The notes beneath the pieces were generated by a model that made no database searches, had not been told where the DNA came from, and saw nothing but the letters and a program-made list of their open reading frames with translations. The translations under genes were made by a program, and so were the position numbers. From an uncultured Lachnospiraceae bacterium (GTDB lineage Bacteria; Bacillota; Clostridia; Lachnospirales; Lachnospiraceae), in NCBI GenBank assembly GCA_910577045.1, contig CAJTLB010000006.1, forward strand, positions 62,001 through 126,000: a DNA stretch of 64,000 nucleotides, given 5' to 3'. Within the stretch, counting starts at the first letter, position 1. The number at the start of each line of letters is the position of its first letter. Of this stretch, positions 53,472 through 63,210 are shown one piece after another.

Positions 53472-55345
53472 TTTTTCTTCCCTTCTTGTTTTTGATTTTT
53501 TTTCTTTTTCTTTTCCAAAGCCCTCTTCTTTTGAATTTGTTTTGCTATCTCTCTTGGGCGGATCAAACACTTTTTATCAAAACCAACCAAATCCATCCGA
53601 TCTGCCTTTTTTAAAGCTTCTAATACCAAATTATAATTGGCTGGGTTACGGTATTGTATTAAAGCCCTTTGCATTGCTTTTTCATGAGGATTTACTGGGA
53701 CATAAACCTCTTCCATTGTCCGTGGGTCTAATCCTGTATAATACATACAAGTAGAAATCGTAGATGGCGTTGGGTAAAAATCTTGTACCTGTTCTGGCAT
53801 ATACCCTAAATCCCTTAAATATTCTGCAAGGGCAACTGCTTCTTTTAAAGAAGATCCGGGATGGGAAGACATTAGGTAAGGGACTAAATATTGTTTTAGC
53901 CCTAGTTTTTTATTAATTTCCTGATACTGTTTTACAAACTGTTGGTAAACATTATTTGACGGCTTCCCCATCTTTTTTAATACAGGGTCTGCTATATGTT
54001 CTGGTGCTACTTTTAACTGCCCGCTTACATGATACTGGCACAGTTCTTTTAAAAATGTCTTATCTTGATCTGCCATAACATAATCAAAGCGGATCCCTGA
54101 CCGGACAAACACCTTCTTTACCCCGGGAAGTTCTCTTAGCTTACGAAGCAAGAGAAGATAATCTTTATGGTCTACTTTTAAGTTTTTACAAGGGATTGGA
54201 AATAAACACTGCTTTTTTGGGCAAACTCCTTTTGTAAGCTGTTTCTCACAAGAAGTATGCCGGAAATTTGCCGTAGGGCCCCCTACGTCATGGATATATC
54301 CCTTAAAATCTGGTTCTTTTACTAACAATTTCGCTTCTTCTAAAATAGAAGCATGGCTTCTGGTTTGTATAATTCTTCCTTGGTGGAAGGTAAGGGCACA
54401 AAAACTACAGCCACCAAAACAGCCCCGGTTACTAACCAAACTAAACTTTACCTCTTGTATCGCAGGCACTCCCCCTGCTTTTTGGTAAGATGGATGATAA
54501 TTGCGCATATAAGGCAGTGCATACACATCATCCATTTCCATCTCTGACAATGGTTTAGCCGCTGGGTTCTGTACTATATACAATGATTCCGTATATTGTT
54601 CTACTAAATGTTTCCCAGAAAACGGATCTGTATTACAATATTGTGTATAAAAACTCTCTGCATATGCTTTTTTACTTTCTTTTATTTGGTTAAAAGATGG
54701 CAAAACAACCGCATCATACACAGATTCCAAATTCTTTGCCCTATATACAGTCCCTTCTACAAATGTAATATCCCTTACAGAAATCCCTGCTGCAAGTGCA
54801 TCTGCAAGTTCTACTACGGAACGCTCTCCCATGCCATACATTAAAATATCTGCCTGTGAATCTAATAATACAGAGCGTTTTACCTTATTTGACCAATAGT
54901 CATAATGCCCCATCCGCCGAAGGCTTGCCTCAATCCCACCAATTAAAATAGGAATATTATGGTAAGTTTGGCGGATTAAATTACCATATACCACCACGGC
55001 ATAATCTGGCCGCTTCCCCATAACGCCGCCTGGAGAAAAAGCATCTAATTGACGCCTTTTTTTTGACACACTGTAGTGGTTTACCATAGAATCCATATTC
55101 CCTGATGAAACTAAAAACCCAAGGCGCGGCTTCCCAAATACACAAATACTATTCTTATCTTTCCAATCAGGCTGGGAAATAATGCCTACCCGATAACCGT
55201 GTGCCTCCAATATCCGGCTAATAATTGCATGGCCAAAAGAAGGATGATCCACATAAGCATCTCCTATTACATAGGCAAAATCGACATAATCCCATCCCCG
55301 TGCCTCCATATCCTGCCGGTTTATAGGCAAAAATTGCTGTTCCAT
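53468..55345 (-). CDS. YgiQ-family radical SAM protein (UPF0313)
   Basis: The 625-aa protein has an N-terminal UPF0313 domain (from QDMEARGWDYVDFAYVIGDA), a radical SAM cluster motif GCFGGCSFCALTFHQGR (C-x3-C-x2-C, near 310) and a Lys-rich C-terminal tail (KKRALEKKKKKNQK). The reaction of the family is unknown. GGCAGGAAAG precedes the ATG. It is 14 bp after the HAD gene and coupled to the SDR gene by a 4-bp overlap. Confidence 0.93.
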   Translation of the reverse strand: MEQQFLPINRQDMEARGWDYVDFAYVIGDAYVDHPSFGHAIISRILEAHGYRVGIISQPDWKDKNSICVFGKPRLGFLVSSGNMDSMVNHYSVSKKRRQLDAFSPGGVMGKRPDYAVVVYGNLIRQTYHNIPILIGGIEASLRRMGHYDYWSNKVKRSVLLDSQADILMYGMGERSVVELADALAAGISVRDITFVEGTVYRAKNLESVYDAVVLPSFNQIKESKKAYAESFYTQYCNTDPFSGKHLVEQYTESLYIVQNPAAKPLSEMEMDDVYALPYMRNYHPSYQKAGGVPAIQEVKFSLVSNRGCFGGCSFCALTFHQGRIIQTRSHASILEEAKLLVKEPDFKGYIHDVGGPTANFRHTSCEKQLTKGVCPKKQCLFPIPCKNLKVDHKDYLLLLRKLRELPGVKKVFVRSGIRFDYVMADQDKTFLKELCQYHVSGQLKVAPEHIADPVLKKMGKPSNNVYQQFVKQYQEINKKLGLKQYLVPYLMSSHPGSSLKEAVALAEYLRDLGYMPEQVQDFYPTPSTISTCMYYTGLDPRTMEEVYVPVNPHEKAMQRALIQYRNPANYNLVLEALKKADRMDLVGFDKKCLIRPREIAKQIQKKRALEKKKKKNQKQEGKKK

Positions 55346-55359
55346 TTTCTTTCCTGCCT

Positions 55360-56007
55360 TTAACTTAAAATTTCTTCATAGGTGCTAATATAATAATCTG
55401 CAAGCTCTTGTTTCTTCTCTTTCTGTGGTATAGAATAACAATCTTCTATGGCGCACACCCGCATCCCTGCACATTTCCCTGCCCGGATCCCTGCTACAAT
55501 ATCTTCAAATACTAAACAATCCTCTGGGCTTACTTGAATCATTTTAGCCGCCTTTAAATAAACATCTGGGGCCGGCTTTCCTTTCTCTACATCACATCCT
55601 GTAATAATTGCGGAAAAATAAGGAGAAATCCCATGTACTTCTATAATCATTTCTACCAATTCCCTAGAATTGCTGGTTGCAATTGCCATTAAAATCTGTT
55701 TTTCTTTTAAAAGCTCTAAAAACTCCCGCACTCCTTTTTTTAGTGGGACTTGATTTTTATATTTTTCCCATGCCATTTCATTCCAATCTTTCTTAATTTT
55801 TTCTATACTATCTGGGATTTGAAAACGTTCTTTAAAATAATGTGCCGTTTCTGAAAAACTCATCCCTTCTATTTCACTTTGTAAATTATCAGGAAGGGAA
55901 ATCTGGAACCGTCCCAAATATTCTTGGTCAATCGCCTTCCACATCCACATAGAATCCACTAATGTCCCATCTAGGTCAAAAATTACTGCTTTTGTATTTG
56001 CTAACAT
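55360..56007 (-). CDS. HAD-family phosphatase / phosphoglucomutase-like
   Basis: The 215-aa HAD hydrolase has motif I DLDGTLVDS (about 11-19), motif II ATSNS, and motif III-IV KGKPAPDVYLKAA and VFEDIVAGIRAG. A helical cap domain lies between motifs I and II, as in beta-phosphoglucomutase relatives. The substrate is unknown. It starts 5 bp after the pseudouridine synthase gene. Confidence 0.9.
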   Translation of the reverse strand: MLANTKAVIFDLDGTLVDSMWMWKAIDQEYLGRFQISLPDNLQSEIEGMSFSETAHYFKERFQIPDSIEKIKKDWNEMAWEKYKNQVPLKKGVREFLELLKEKQILMAIATSNSRELVEMIIEVHGISPYFSAIITGCDVEKGKPAPDVYLKAAKMIQVSPEDCLVFEDIVAGIRAGKCAGMRVCAIEDCYSIPQKEKKQELADYYISTYEEILS

Positions 56008-56012
56008 TTTTC

Positions 56013-56717
56013 CTACCCTTTCAATTCTTCAATTTCTCTCCTGCTCAAAGGGCGGAATCCCCCTTTGCCTAACGATTCATCCAATATAAGGCTTCCCATC
56101 GACAGACGTTTTAAATAAAGTACCATTAACCCTACAGCCGCAAACATCCGCTTCACCTGATGGAATTTCCCTTCATAAATAGTAAGCTCTGCTTCTGACT
56201 CTGCCTCTTTACAAGAAAGGAGCTTTATATTTGCGGGAAGGGCTATCTCCCCTTTATCCATAACAATCCCTGTTTGGAACTGTTGTTTTATTTCGTCTGT
56301 AATCATTCCATTTACTCTTACAAAATATATTTTGGGGACATGGTTATGGGGCGATAACAACTTATGTGCCAACATGCCATCATTGGTAATTAACAAAAGT
56401 CCCTCTGTATCCTTATCCAGCCTTCCAACTGGGAATAAATCCTTTCGTTTCTTCTCTGTAATCAAATCTAATACCGTAGGCGCCATCCGATCCTTGGAAG
56501 CAGACAAAATGCCTGCCGGCTTATATAGCATAAAATACTCCATAGATGTATAGGTAATCTTCCTTTGGTCCATTAAGACCTCATCTGTATCTTTTACCTT
56601 TTCCTCTGGATTTTTTATAATCTTGCCATTTAAAAGGACCCTTCCTTTCCGAATTGCCTCCTTTACTTGGCTCCTGCTCCCTTCCCCCATATCTGCTAAA
56701 AATTTATCCAGCCGCAT
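56013..56717 (-). CDS. RsuA-family pseudouridine synthase
   Basis: The 234-aa protein has an S4 domain (RLDKFLADMGEGSRSQVKEA, about 2-21), the catalytic GRLDKDTEGLLLITNDG and the C-terminal EGKFHQVKRMFAAVG. The RsuA type modifies 16S rRNA at position 516 in E. coli; here the site is inferred. AGGATAGGGG lies before the ATG. It follows the M23 peptidase gene with a 65-bp gap without visible terminator. Confidence 0.92.
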   Translation of the reverse strand: MRLDKFLADMGEGSRSQVKEAIRKGRVLLNGKIIKNPEEKVKDTDEVLMDQRKITYTSMEYFMLYKPAGILSASKDRMAPTVLDLITEKKRKDLFPVGRLDKDTEGLLLITNDGMLAHKLLSPHNHVPKIYFVRVNGMITDEIKQQFQTGIVMDKGEIALPANIKLLSCKEAESEAELTIYEGKFHQVKRMFAAVGLMVLYLKRLSMGSLILDESLGKGGFRPLSRREIEELKG

Positions 56718-56782
56718 CTGCCCCTATCCTTTCCTAAGTCTTATCTTTTGATTATATCGGTTCTCCATAGTAATGTCAAATC

Positions 56783-57679
56783 TTAATCAGAAAATTGTAA
56801 TACCTTTGAATCCATCTGCCTAAGTATCCAATAAGGATTCACGCTTAATTCTTCAAAATGTTCTGTTTTTAAATAAATCCCAAGATGGAGGTGTACATCA
56901 AAATTCCCTACTGTCCCTTCCACCTTACTATAACCAGAATCCCCCATAAAGCCAAGAAGCTGGCCTGCCTTTACTATATCCCCTTTTTTAATCCCCTCCG
57001 CATAGCGATACAAATGCGCATAATAAAAATATGCCCCATGCGGACTCCTAACCCCAATACGGTATCCCCCTTTTTCCAGCCAGCCAATGTTTTCTACTAC
57101 TCCATCCGTCATACTAACAATGGGATAATAGCCTCTCTCATTATTTAATGCCATAATATCTGTCCCTTCATGGGCATGTGTCGTATCTTGGTAGGCACGT
57201 TCTGCATACCAAGAATCTGCATAAGAAATACCAAAAGATGCCTGTTTACTGTTTTTCATTACTGGGAAATACACTAAATCTGCTAATATGGTTTTATAAG
57301 ATTCTGCTAATATAGAAAGTTCCTCTTCCTGCCTGGACTGGTAATATTCTTTCCATTTATCATACTCTTCTACTGTCTCGGGGGCTATTGTTTTTTCCTC
57401 TTTCTTCTCCCCAAAACCAGAAGCTGCCATTAAAACAGCAAGCACATAATAAGGGTCTTCCTCTGCCTGCCCACAAATTTTATGCCATCGCCCCATTATA
57501 TCCTCTGTTAAGTACATTTGGCGGAATCCTTCTGCTTCATTGCTATTTTCAGGGATTTTGGGGACAATTTGCCTTTTTAGCAAAAATATAGCTAAAAGTA
57601 TAACAGCTACCATACAGACAAACAAGCGGCAAACCCCTTTTAAGGTTATATGCCGCTTGTAGTTCCTTTTCTTTTTCAT
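56783..57679 (-). CDS. M23-family metallopeptidase, membrane-anchored
   Basis: The 298-aa protein has a cytoplasmic basic start, one membrane segment (about 16-34) and an outer M23 domain in the last 140 residues. Zinc ligands fit HEGTDIMALN (HxxxD) and HLHLGIY (HxH). An intervening helical region (about 60-130) is of unknown type. Such enzymes cut peptidoglycan cross-bridges; a role in sporulation is possible but unproven. AGGA precedes the ATG. It follows the LCP gene by 69 bp. Confidence 0.88.
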   Translation of the reverse strand: MKKKRNYKRHITLKGVCRLFVCMVAVILLAIFLLKRQIVPKIPENSNEAEGFRQMYLTEDIMGRWHKICGQAEEDPYYVLAVLMAASGFGEKKEEKTIAPETVEEYDKWKEYYQSRQEEELSILAESYKTILADLVYFPVMKNSKQASFGISYADSWYAERAYQDTTHAHEGTDIMALNNERGYYPIVSMTDGVVENIGWLEKGGYRIGVRSPHGAYFYYAHLYRYAEGIKKGDIVKAGQLLGFMGDSGYSKVEGTVGNFDVHLHLGIYLKTEHFEELSVNPYWILRQMDSKVLQFSD

Positions 57680-57748
57680 ATCGGAATCCTGCTAATTGTT
57701 CTTATTTGTTTTTATTCCGATTCTTCCAATTTTATACCATAATTTGCT

Positions 57749-58912
57749 TTATTTCGGTTTCGTTTCTGTTTCTGTTTCCGTTTCGGTTTCTGTCTCATCT
57801 TCTCCATCTCCAAAGATAAACTTATGGATCTCTTTTGTATTTTCTTCAAAATCAATTTCCAGAATACTCATTCCCTTATACATTGCCAGTTTAAATGTGC
57901 TATTGGTTGGGACACGGAATTGTTCTATCTCGCAAGACAATATTCCTGAAGCTACTGCCTTTGTTGCTATCTCTGTCATTTCTGGAATGGTAAAACTGGT
58001 AGAAACCATAGGAAGTACTGTTTCCATTAATTGTAATAATTGCGTTAGGTTCTGGTCTTTAAATTGTTCATAAATCGCATTTAAAATCTGGCGTTGCCTT
58101 CCAGTCCTTGCAAAGTCATCTGATTCAGAACCTTTATCCACATAACGTACCCTTGCATATCCTGTTGCCTGTGCCCCATTTAACCAGTGCATGCCTGTAT
58201 ATACATCTAAGTTCCTATACCGTTCGTCACTAATATAATTCGTTGTATTAAGATATTTTGCTTCTTGCTCTGTCATATAAATTGTTACTCCACCTAGCTG
58301 ATCAATTACTTTCGTTAAATCAGCATAATTTACAGCAACATAACCATCTATACATATATCAAAACTATTTGCAAACACTTCTTTAATTAATTCAATGCCG
58401 CCATTTCGGAATACCGTATTAATCCTGTTTGTAGAATACCCTGGTATTGGGATTAAAATATCCCTCATAAAAGAAGTAAGCTTTAATGCTTTATTTTTGG
58501 TATCAATCGTTACTACAATCATACTATCCGAAAGATTTCCGCTATCCCTATCCAAGCCCATTAATAAAATATTATAGATGCCAGGCTCTGAACGCCCATC
58601 TCCTTCATGCTCAGAATCTACAATGCTGGCTTCTGGAAGATGTGTATAATCTTCTGGGTTCTCTTCTGTTTCAAAGAATTCTGAAGTTGGGTTATTTTCA
58701 TTTCCAATATTCCCTGGCCCTGGATCATGGTTTACCAAACTCATTAAATGATACGCATAAGCAATAATAGAAAGAAGAATAACAATTATAATAGCCGATG
58801 TCACCATAAATACCCTATACCAAAGGGGTTTTTTTGCAAACCGCTTTAGTAATCCTTCTTTTTTCTTTTCTTTTGTATCCTTGGGATTACTACCCATTGT
58901 TTTCTTATCCAT
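57749..58912 (-). CDS. LCP-family (LytR-CpsA-Psr) protein with Thr-Glu repeat tail
   Basis: The 387-aa protein has a basic N-terminus, one membrane helix (about 34-54) and an LCP domain (about 105-370) with LLMGLDRDSGNLSDSMIVV, FMRDILIPIPG and YARVRYVDKGSESDDFARTG, including the Arg/Asp residues that bind polyprenyl phosphate. LCP enzymes attach wall polymers to peptidoglycan. The C-terminus ends in a TETETETETETKPK tail encoded by a six-base repeat. AAGGAG precedes the ATG. Confidence 0.93.
   Translation of the reverse strand: MDKKTMGSNPKDTKEKKKEGLLKRFAKKPLWYRVFMVTSAIIIVILLSIIAYAYHLMSLVNHDPGPGNIGNENNPTSEFFETEENPEDYTHLPEASIVDSEHEGDGRSEPGIYNILLMGLDRDSGNLSDSMIVVTIDTKNKALKLTSFMRDILIPIPGYSTNRINTVFRNGGIELIKEVFANSFDICIDGYVAVNYADLTKVIDQLGGVTIYMTEQEAKYLNTTNYISDERYRNLDVYTGMHWLNGAQATGYARVRYVDKGSESDDFARTGRQRQILNAIYEQFKDQNLTQLLQLMETVLPMVSTSFTIPEMTEIATKAVASGILSCEIEQFRVPTNSTFKLAMYKGMSILEIDFEENTKEIHKFIFGDGEDETETETETETETKPK
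57752..57796. repeat. Hexanucleotide microsatellite coding the LCP tail
   Basis: Six to seven imperfect copies of a 6-base unit (minus strand GAAACA/GAAACG) encode alternating Thr-Glu. It could vary in length by slippage without changing frame. Confidence 0.75.
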
Positions 58913-58934
58913 ATTTTTGTACTCCTTATTATCT

Positions 58935-60377
58935 TTATGAAATCTTCATTAATAATGTAATTAAATATTCCCACATCCTCTGTGTGGAAGAAATACTTAG
59001 CATCTCTTTTGGTGTATGGATATCCTTCATATCTGGCCCAAAGGAAATAATATCTAACCATGGGCATTTTTCTAATAAAATCCCACATTCTAGCCCAGCA
59101 TGAATTGCTTGGATTTCTGGCTTTTTGCCAAACATTTCTTGGTACACACGAAAAGCAAGTTCCCTTAGGTTAGAATCTCTTTTATATTCCCATTCTGGAT
59201 AGTCTCCATTCACTTGGTACTCCCCTCCTAAAAATTCTGCAAGATATTTTATTTGTGCACTTAAGGCATATTTTCTAGATTTTACAGAACTTCTAACAGA
59301 TATCGTAAATATTGCCTCTTCTTTTTCCAATCTAGCAATCCCTATATTTAAAGAAGTTTCTACCAGCCCATGTATATCCATGCTCCAATTTTGTACTCCG
59401 TTAGGCAGATTTACTAACAAAAAAATCAATTTTTCTTGCACTGTCGGCACAAGCACTTTGGCTTCTTTTTTTCCATTTTTACATGCCCTAATAGAGAGGT
59501 TGCTATCAGAAACAATATATTCGTTTTTATATGACAATTCTTCTTGTGCTAAAATCTCTTCTAACATAGAACTATCTTCTTCTGCTACTAAAACTTCTAT
59601 TGCGCAGCTCCTTGGAATGGCATTATCTTTTTCCCCTCCATAAAAAGCTACAACCCCCATATTTACAGATTCTTTTAAAACATGCAAAAGCCGCCCTGCC
59701 AGTTTAATAGAATTTGCACGTTCTTTATGGATTTCAGCCCCAGAATGGCCGCCTGCCAGCCCTTCTATCAAAATCGTATAAGAAATCCCTTCTGCATCTG
59801 CATACTGGACAGGAAGCGTTATTTTACCTGTTAAGCCGCCTGCACAGCTTGTCAGTAAAACCCCTTCCTCTTCTGAGTCTAAATTAAGCAAATATTTTCC
59901 TTTTATCATAGAGAGATCAATTTGTGTTGCACCTTCCATTCCCACCTCCTCATCTACAGTTAAAATTACTTCCAAATGTGGATGGCTAATGGTATTATCC
60001 GAAAGGATCGCTAACGCATATGCAACAGCAATCCCGTCATCTCCCCCAAGGCTTGTATTAGTAGATGAAACCCAATCCCCTTTTATAGCAAGCGGAAGGG
60101 CATCCTTTGTAAAATCGTGGGTAGATTCTGCATCTTTTACTGCTACCATATCCAAATGCCCTTGTATAATTACTCCTGCATCATTTTCCCGTCCTTTTGT
60201 TGCCTCTTTTACTAGGATTACATTATTATAAGCATCCTGATAATATGTGATCTGATGTTCTTTGGCAAACTGGACACAATAATCACTAATCTCTTTTGTA
60301 TTTCCCGAACCATGGGGAATTTTTGTTAATTCTTCAAAATAATAAAATACTTTCTGTGGCTTTAATAGCTCTAACAT
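58935..60377 (-). CDS. Aminoacyl-histidine dipeptidase (PepD-like, M20 family)
   Basis: The 480-aa metallopeptidase shows PepD features: FEELTKIPHGSGNTKEIS (about 15-32), metal ligands in GHLDMVAVKD, GDDGIAVAYALAI, TVDEEVGMEGA and LNLDSEEEG. The family cleaves Xaa-His and other dipeptides in the cytoplasm. Length is normal. CGAGGT precedes the ATG. It follows the intergenic gap divergent from the ylbJ-like gene and precedes the LCP gene by 22 bp. Confidence 0.93.
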   Translation of the reverse strand: MLELLKPQKVFYYFEELTKIPHGSGNTKEISDYCVQFAKEHQITYYQDAYNNVILVKEATKGRENDAGVIIQGHLDMVAVKDAESTHDFTKDALPLAIKGDWVSSTNTSLGGDDGIAVAYALAILSDNTISHPHLEVILTVDEEVGMEGATQIDLSMIKGKYLLNLDSEEEGVLLTSCAGGLTGKITLPVQYADAEGISYTILIEGLAGGHSGAEIHKERANSIKLAGRLLHVLKESVNMGVVAFYGGEKDNAIPRSCAIEVLVAEEDSSMLEEILAQEELSYKNEYIVSDSNLSIRACKNGKKEAKVLVPTVQEKLIFLLVNLPNGVQNWSMDIHGLVETSLNIGIARLEKEEAIFTISVRSSVKSRKYALSAQIKYLAEFLGGEYQVNGDYPEWEYKRDSNLRELAFRVYQEMFGKKPEIQAIHAGLECGILLEKCPWLDIISFGPDMKDIHTPKEMLSISSTQRMWEYLITLLMKIS

Positions 60378-60519
60378 CTTAATACCTCGATTCTATATGA
60401 ACTTTTTCTATTTTCACACAAATTGCCAAAAAAATCAACTTAAAATTGGAAATTCAGGAGAATAAAGACAGAAATTTAAGAATATCTTTCAGTAAATAGT
60501 AAGAAAAAGGAGCCATTTT

Positions 60520-61497
60520 ATGAAGCAACTGCTTTTCCGTATTTTCTTAATCCTGTTCTTTCTCCTGCTTATTTTAAACCCACAGACTACCGTATCTGGT
60601 GCATCTGCTGGGCTACTTTTATGGTTCCATTCCATTATACCCAGTCTTTTGCCTTTTATGATTCTTTCTAACTTATTAGTTGCACTAAATGGGATTTCAC
60701 TTTTTACCAATCTGTTCTATCCATTGACAAGCCGTTTATTTGGCATTTCCAAAAATGGTTCCTACGCCTTGCTTGCTGGCCTGGTCTGCGGTTATCCTAT
60801 GGGTGCCAAAGCTTGCGCTGATTTATTAAAAGAACAGAAAATATCAAAGGCCGAAGCCCAGTATTTACTTTGTTTTACTAACAATCCGGGGCCCGCTTTT
60901 TTATCAGGTTATATTTTACAAACCCTTCTTAAAAATGCTTCTCCTGCCTTGCCTTATTTTCTTTCTGTTTATGGGGCACCACTTTTATTTGCTTGTGTAA
61001 TCCATATCTTACAAATTTTTCCAAAATATACAAAAATATCCTTTTTTACAAAAAAAGAAGGAGGGAAACCTATAACACCTCCTTTTTCACCCTATGTTTC
61101 TTCACAAGAACTTGATTTTAAGCTTTTCGATCACGCGATTATGAACGGGTTTGAAACTGTTACCAAACTTGGTGGATATATTATCCTTTTTTCCATTCTA
61201 TCTGCCTTTATCATTAACCTAGAATTCCTGGATCTAAAATTGAAAACACTTCTTTTAGCTATTACAGAAATTACAACAGGTTCTCAATTTATTAGTACTG
61301 CCTCCCTATATAATGCCACCTTAAAAAATGCCATGCTTTGTGCTTGTATTTCTTTTGGCGGCCTATCTGGCATATTCCAAACCAAAAGTGTTATTAGTGA
61401 CACATCCCTAAACCTGCTTTTCTATATTGGAAGCAAGTTTTTTATTAGCTTATTATCTGCCCTGCTTTATCTATGTTTTTCTACCCTTATTTTCTAA
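60520..61497 (+). CDS. YlbJ-like sporulation integral membrane protein (nucleoside-recognition domain)
   Basis: The 325-aa protein has about eight hydrophobic segments and starts with KQLLFRIFLILFFLLLILNP, followed by LLLWFHSIIPSLLPFMILSN and GLVCGYPMGAKACADL, which fits the Gate/nucleoside-recognition domain of YlbJ and SpoIIIA-adjacent SpmA-like proteins. YlbJ is needed for cortex formation in Bacillus under sigma-E; here that is inferred. AAAGGAG precedes the ATG. It is one of few plus-strand genes and converges with the coiled-coil gene, leaving 2 bp between stops. Confidence 0.85.
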   Translation: MKQLLFRIFLILFFLLLILNPQTTVSGASAGLLLWFHSIIPSLLPFMILSNLLVALNGISLFTNLFYPLTSRLFGISKNGSYALLAGLVCGYPMGAKACADLLKEQKISKAEAQYLLCFTNNPGPAFLSGYILQTLLKNASPALPYFLSVYGAPLLFACVIHILQIFPKYTKISFFTKKEGGKPITPPFSPYVSSQELDFKLFDHAIMNGFETVTKLGGYIILFSILSAFIINLEFLDLKLKTLLLAITEITTGSQFISTASLYNATLKNAMLCACISFGGLSGIFQTKSVISDTSLNLLFYIGSKFFISLLSALLYLCFSTLIF

Positions 61498-61499
61498 TC

Positions 61500-62069
61500 T
61501 TACATTTCTTCTTGGTATACTGCTGCTTCTTCTTCGGCTGGACGTAATTCATTCCGGTTATTTTGTATCATACTATAAGTATCTTCTAATGATTTCGAAA
61601 ACCCATCATACCTATTACGGGCATCCTCTATGGTATTCGCAAGGATGCGCTGCATATTGGACAACATTTCATCTGTATACTGAATTGCCCCCATTCGGAT
61701 ATTATTGGCATCTTCTGTTGCTGAATCTAATATTTCTTGTGCCTGGTTTGTCGCCTGCTGGACAATCTCATTTGCCTTTACAAACGCCTGCTGCATAATT
61801 TCATGTTCATTAATCAATTCATTGGTCTGGATTGCCGTTTGTTGTAACATTGCATCTGCATCCAGTTTTGCTTTATTTAATATTTCATCCCGGTTTTTAA
61901 TAATACTTTGGTATTTTTTTATTTCATCTGGCGTTTTTAAACGAAGTTCTGTTAAAAGTTCTAACAACTCCTCTTTGTTTACAATAATCTTTGATGTAGA
62001 AAGTGGCTGGTACTTACAACGATCTATGTACTGCTCAATTTCTTCAATAATCTGCTCAATCTTGCTCAT
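61500..62069 (-). CDS. Coiled-coil protein of unknown function following coaD
   Basis: The 189-aa protein starts with a short helical region and then a long amphipathic helix (about 75-170) with many Ala/Gln/Glu/Asp residues (AKLDADAMLQQTAIQTNELI, IVQQATNQAQEILDSATEDA), as in DivIVA-like or F0 subunit b-like stalks. It lacks a membrane segment and the DivIVA N-terminal motif. In Clostridia it recurs after coaD; homologues are often called 'ATPase' without basis. GGAGAGG precedes the ATG, which overlaps coaD by 14 bp. Confidence 0.8.
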   Translation of the reverse strand: MSKIEQIIEEIEQYIDRCKYQPLSTSKIIVNKEELLELLTELRLKTPDEIKKYQSIIKNRDEILNKAKLDADAMLQQTAIQTNELINEHEIMQQAFVKANEIVQQATNQAQEILDSATEDANNIRMGAIQYTDEMLSNMQRILANTIEDARNRYDGFSKSLEDTYSMIQNNRNELRPAEEEAAVYQEEM

Positions 62070-62559
62070 CTGCCCTCTCCTTCAGATTGAATTTTTCAAA
62101 TACACGTTTTCTTACATTTTCCGGTACAAACTTAGAAATATCCCCTTTTACTAACGCAACCTCCTTTACAATGCTAGAACTTAAATAGGCATACTGAAGC
62201 TTTGATGTTAAAAATACTGTTTCAATATTCGGGTTTAATACTGCATTTGTTTGCGACATTTGTAACTCGTACTCAAAGTCTGTAATGGCACGCAGCCCTC
62301 TTACTACCGCATTTGCCCCAGTTTTTACAGCAAAATCTACTAAAAGCCCATCAAATGCCTCTACTTTAATATGAGAAAACTGCCTTGTTGCTTCCTCTAT
62401 CATTGCCACACGTTCATCCACGGAAAACAAAGGATGTTTCGCACTATTATTTAAAACGCCTACAATTAATTCGTCTGCAATATTAAGAGATCGTTCAATA
62501 ATATCCAGATGCCCAAATGTTACTGGGTCAAAACTGCCTGGGTATATTACTCGTTTCAT
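62056..62559 (-). CDS. coaD: Phosphopantetheine adenylyltransferase
   Basis: CoaD makes dephospho-CoA from 4'-phosphopantetheine and ATP. The 167-aa protein has PGSFDPVTFGHLDII (about 7-21) with the HxGH-type nucleotidyl motif, VVRGLRAITDFEYELQ, and the ISSS-type YAYLSSSIVKEVA. GGAGG precedes the ATG. It overlaps rsmD by 32 bp. Confidence 0.97.
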   Translation of the reverse strand: MKRVIYPGSFDPVTFGHLDIIERSLNIADELIVGVLNNSAKHPLFSVDERVAMIEEATRQFSHIKVEAFDGLLVDFAVKTGANAVVRGLRAITDFEYELQMSQTNAVLNPNIETVFLTSKLQYAYLSSSIVKEVALVKGDISKFVPENVRKRVFEKFNLKERADEQD

Positions 62560-63130
62560 AAGTATCCTCCGCCCTGCTCAAGCATAAATATACATGCTTA
62601 TTTGTTTTATATTCTTTTTGTTTCTCTATTTGAAAGCCAAGTTGGCAGGCCCCACTAAAATCTGTCTCCTTAGCAGATTCTATAATAATGGTAGTATCCT
62701 TGTCCAAAATATCTGTTTGGCAAAGTTCAGCCAATATCTGTTGTTCCCATCCTTTATTATATGGCGGGTCCATAAAAATAATGTCAAAAATTTTTCCTTT
62801 GCCGTTTAAACGCCGGAGAGCTGTTATTGCATCACATTCCATAACAACGGCCTGGTTGTTTAATTTTGTAAAACTTAAATTATCCCGGATACAAGAAACA
62901 GCAGCTTTATTATTCTCTACAAAATAAGCTTCTTTTGCCCCCCTGCTCAATGCCTCTATTCCAATTGCCCCACTTCCGCTAAATAAATCTAACACAACAG
63001 CTTCTGGGATTTTAAGCTGTATCATATTAAATAATGTTTCTTTTATTCTATCTGTAGTCGGCCTAGTATCTTTCCCTTCTATTGTTTTTAAAGGCAAGCT
63101 TCTAGCAGTCCCTGCAATTACACGCATCAT
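62528..63130 (-). CDS. rsmD: 16S rRNA (guanine966-N2)-methyltransferase RsmD
   Basis: The 200-aa SAM-dependent enzyme methylates G966 of 16S rRNA. It starts MMRVIAGTARSLPLKT, followed by TRPTTDRIKETLFNMI, SAM motif LDLFSGSGAIGIEALSRGA and catalytic DPPYNKG. The ATG at 63130 has AAGGAG 8 bases upstream; a further open ATG at 63166 lacks support. The rsmD-coaD pair is a standard arrangement. Confidence 0.95.
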   Translation of the reverse strand: MMRVIAGTARSLPLKTIEGKDTRPTTDRIKETLFNMIQLKIPEAVVLDLFSGSGAIGIEALSRGAKEAYFVENNKAAVSCIRDNLSFTKLNNQAVVMECDAITALRRLNGKGKIFDIIFMDPPYNKGWEQQILAELCQTDILDKDTTIIIESAKETDFSGACQLGFQIEKQKEYKTNKHVYLCLSRAEDTYETSNIPRQF

Positions 63131-63159
63131 ATATGTAACTCCTTTTCTTTTCTGGTAAA

Positions 63160-63196
63160 CTGCCATAGACTTCCTATTTTAAGGAAGCCATGGCAG
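63160..63196 (-). terminator. Hairpin after the SASP gene
   Basis: On the minus strand TGCCATGGCTTCCT and AGGAAGTCTATGGCA pair around a TAAAAT loop with one bulge. The T run after it is short (TTT), so termination may be partial. Confidence 0.5.
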
Positions 63197-63210
63197 CATG
63201 GCACATTGGC

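Noticed and set aside
53472..53570. N-terminal Lys/Glu-rich extension of the SDR protein
   Set aside because: It is another frame of the YgiQ-gene tail; the ATGA overlap and SDR start motif fix the start at 53471.
57752..57796. CRISPR-like or regulatory repeat
   Set aside because: A coding hexanucleotide repeat with no spacers; no CRISPR array or cas gene is in the window.
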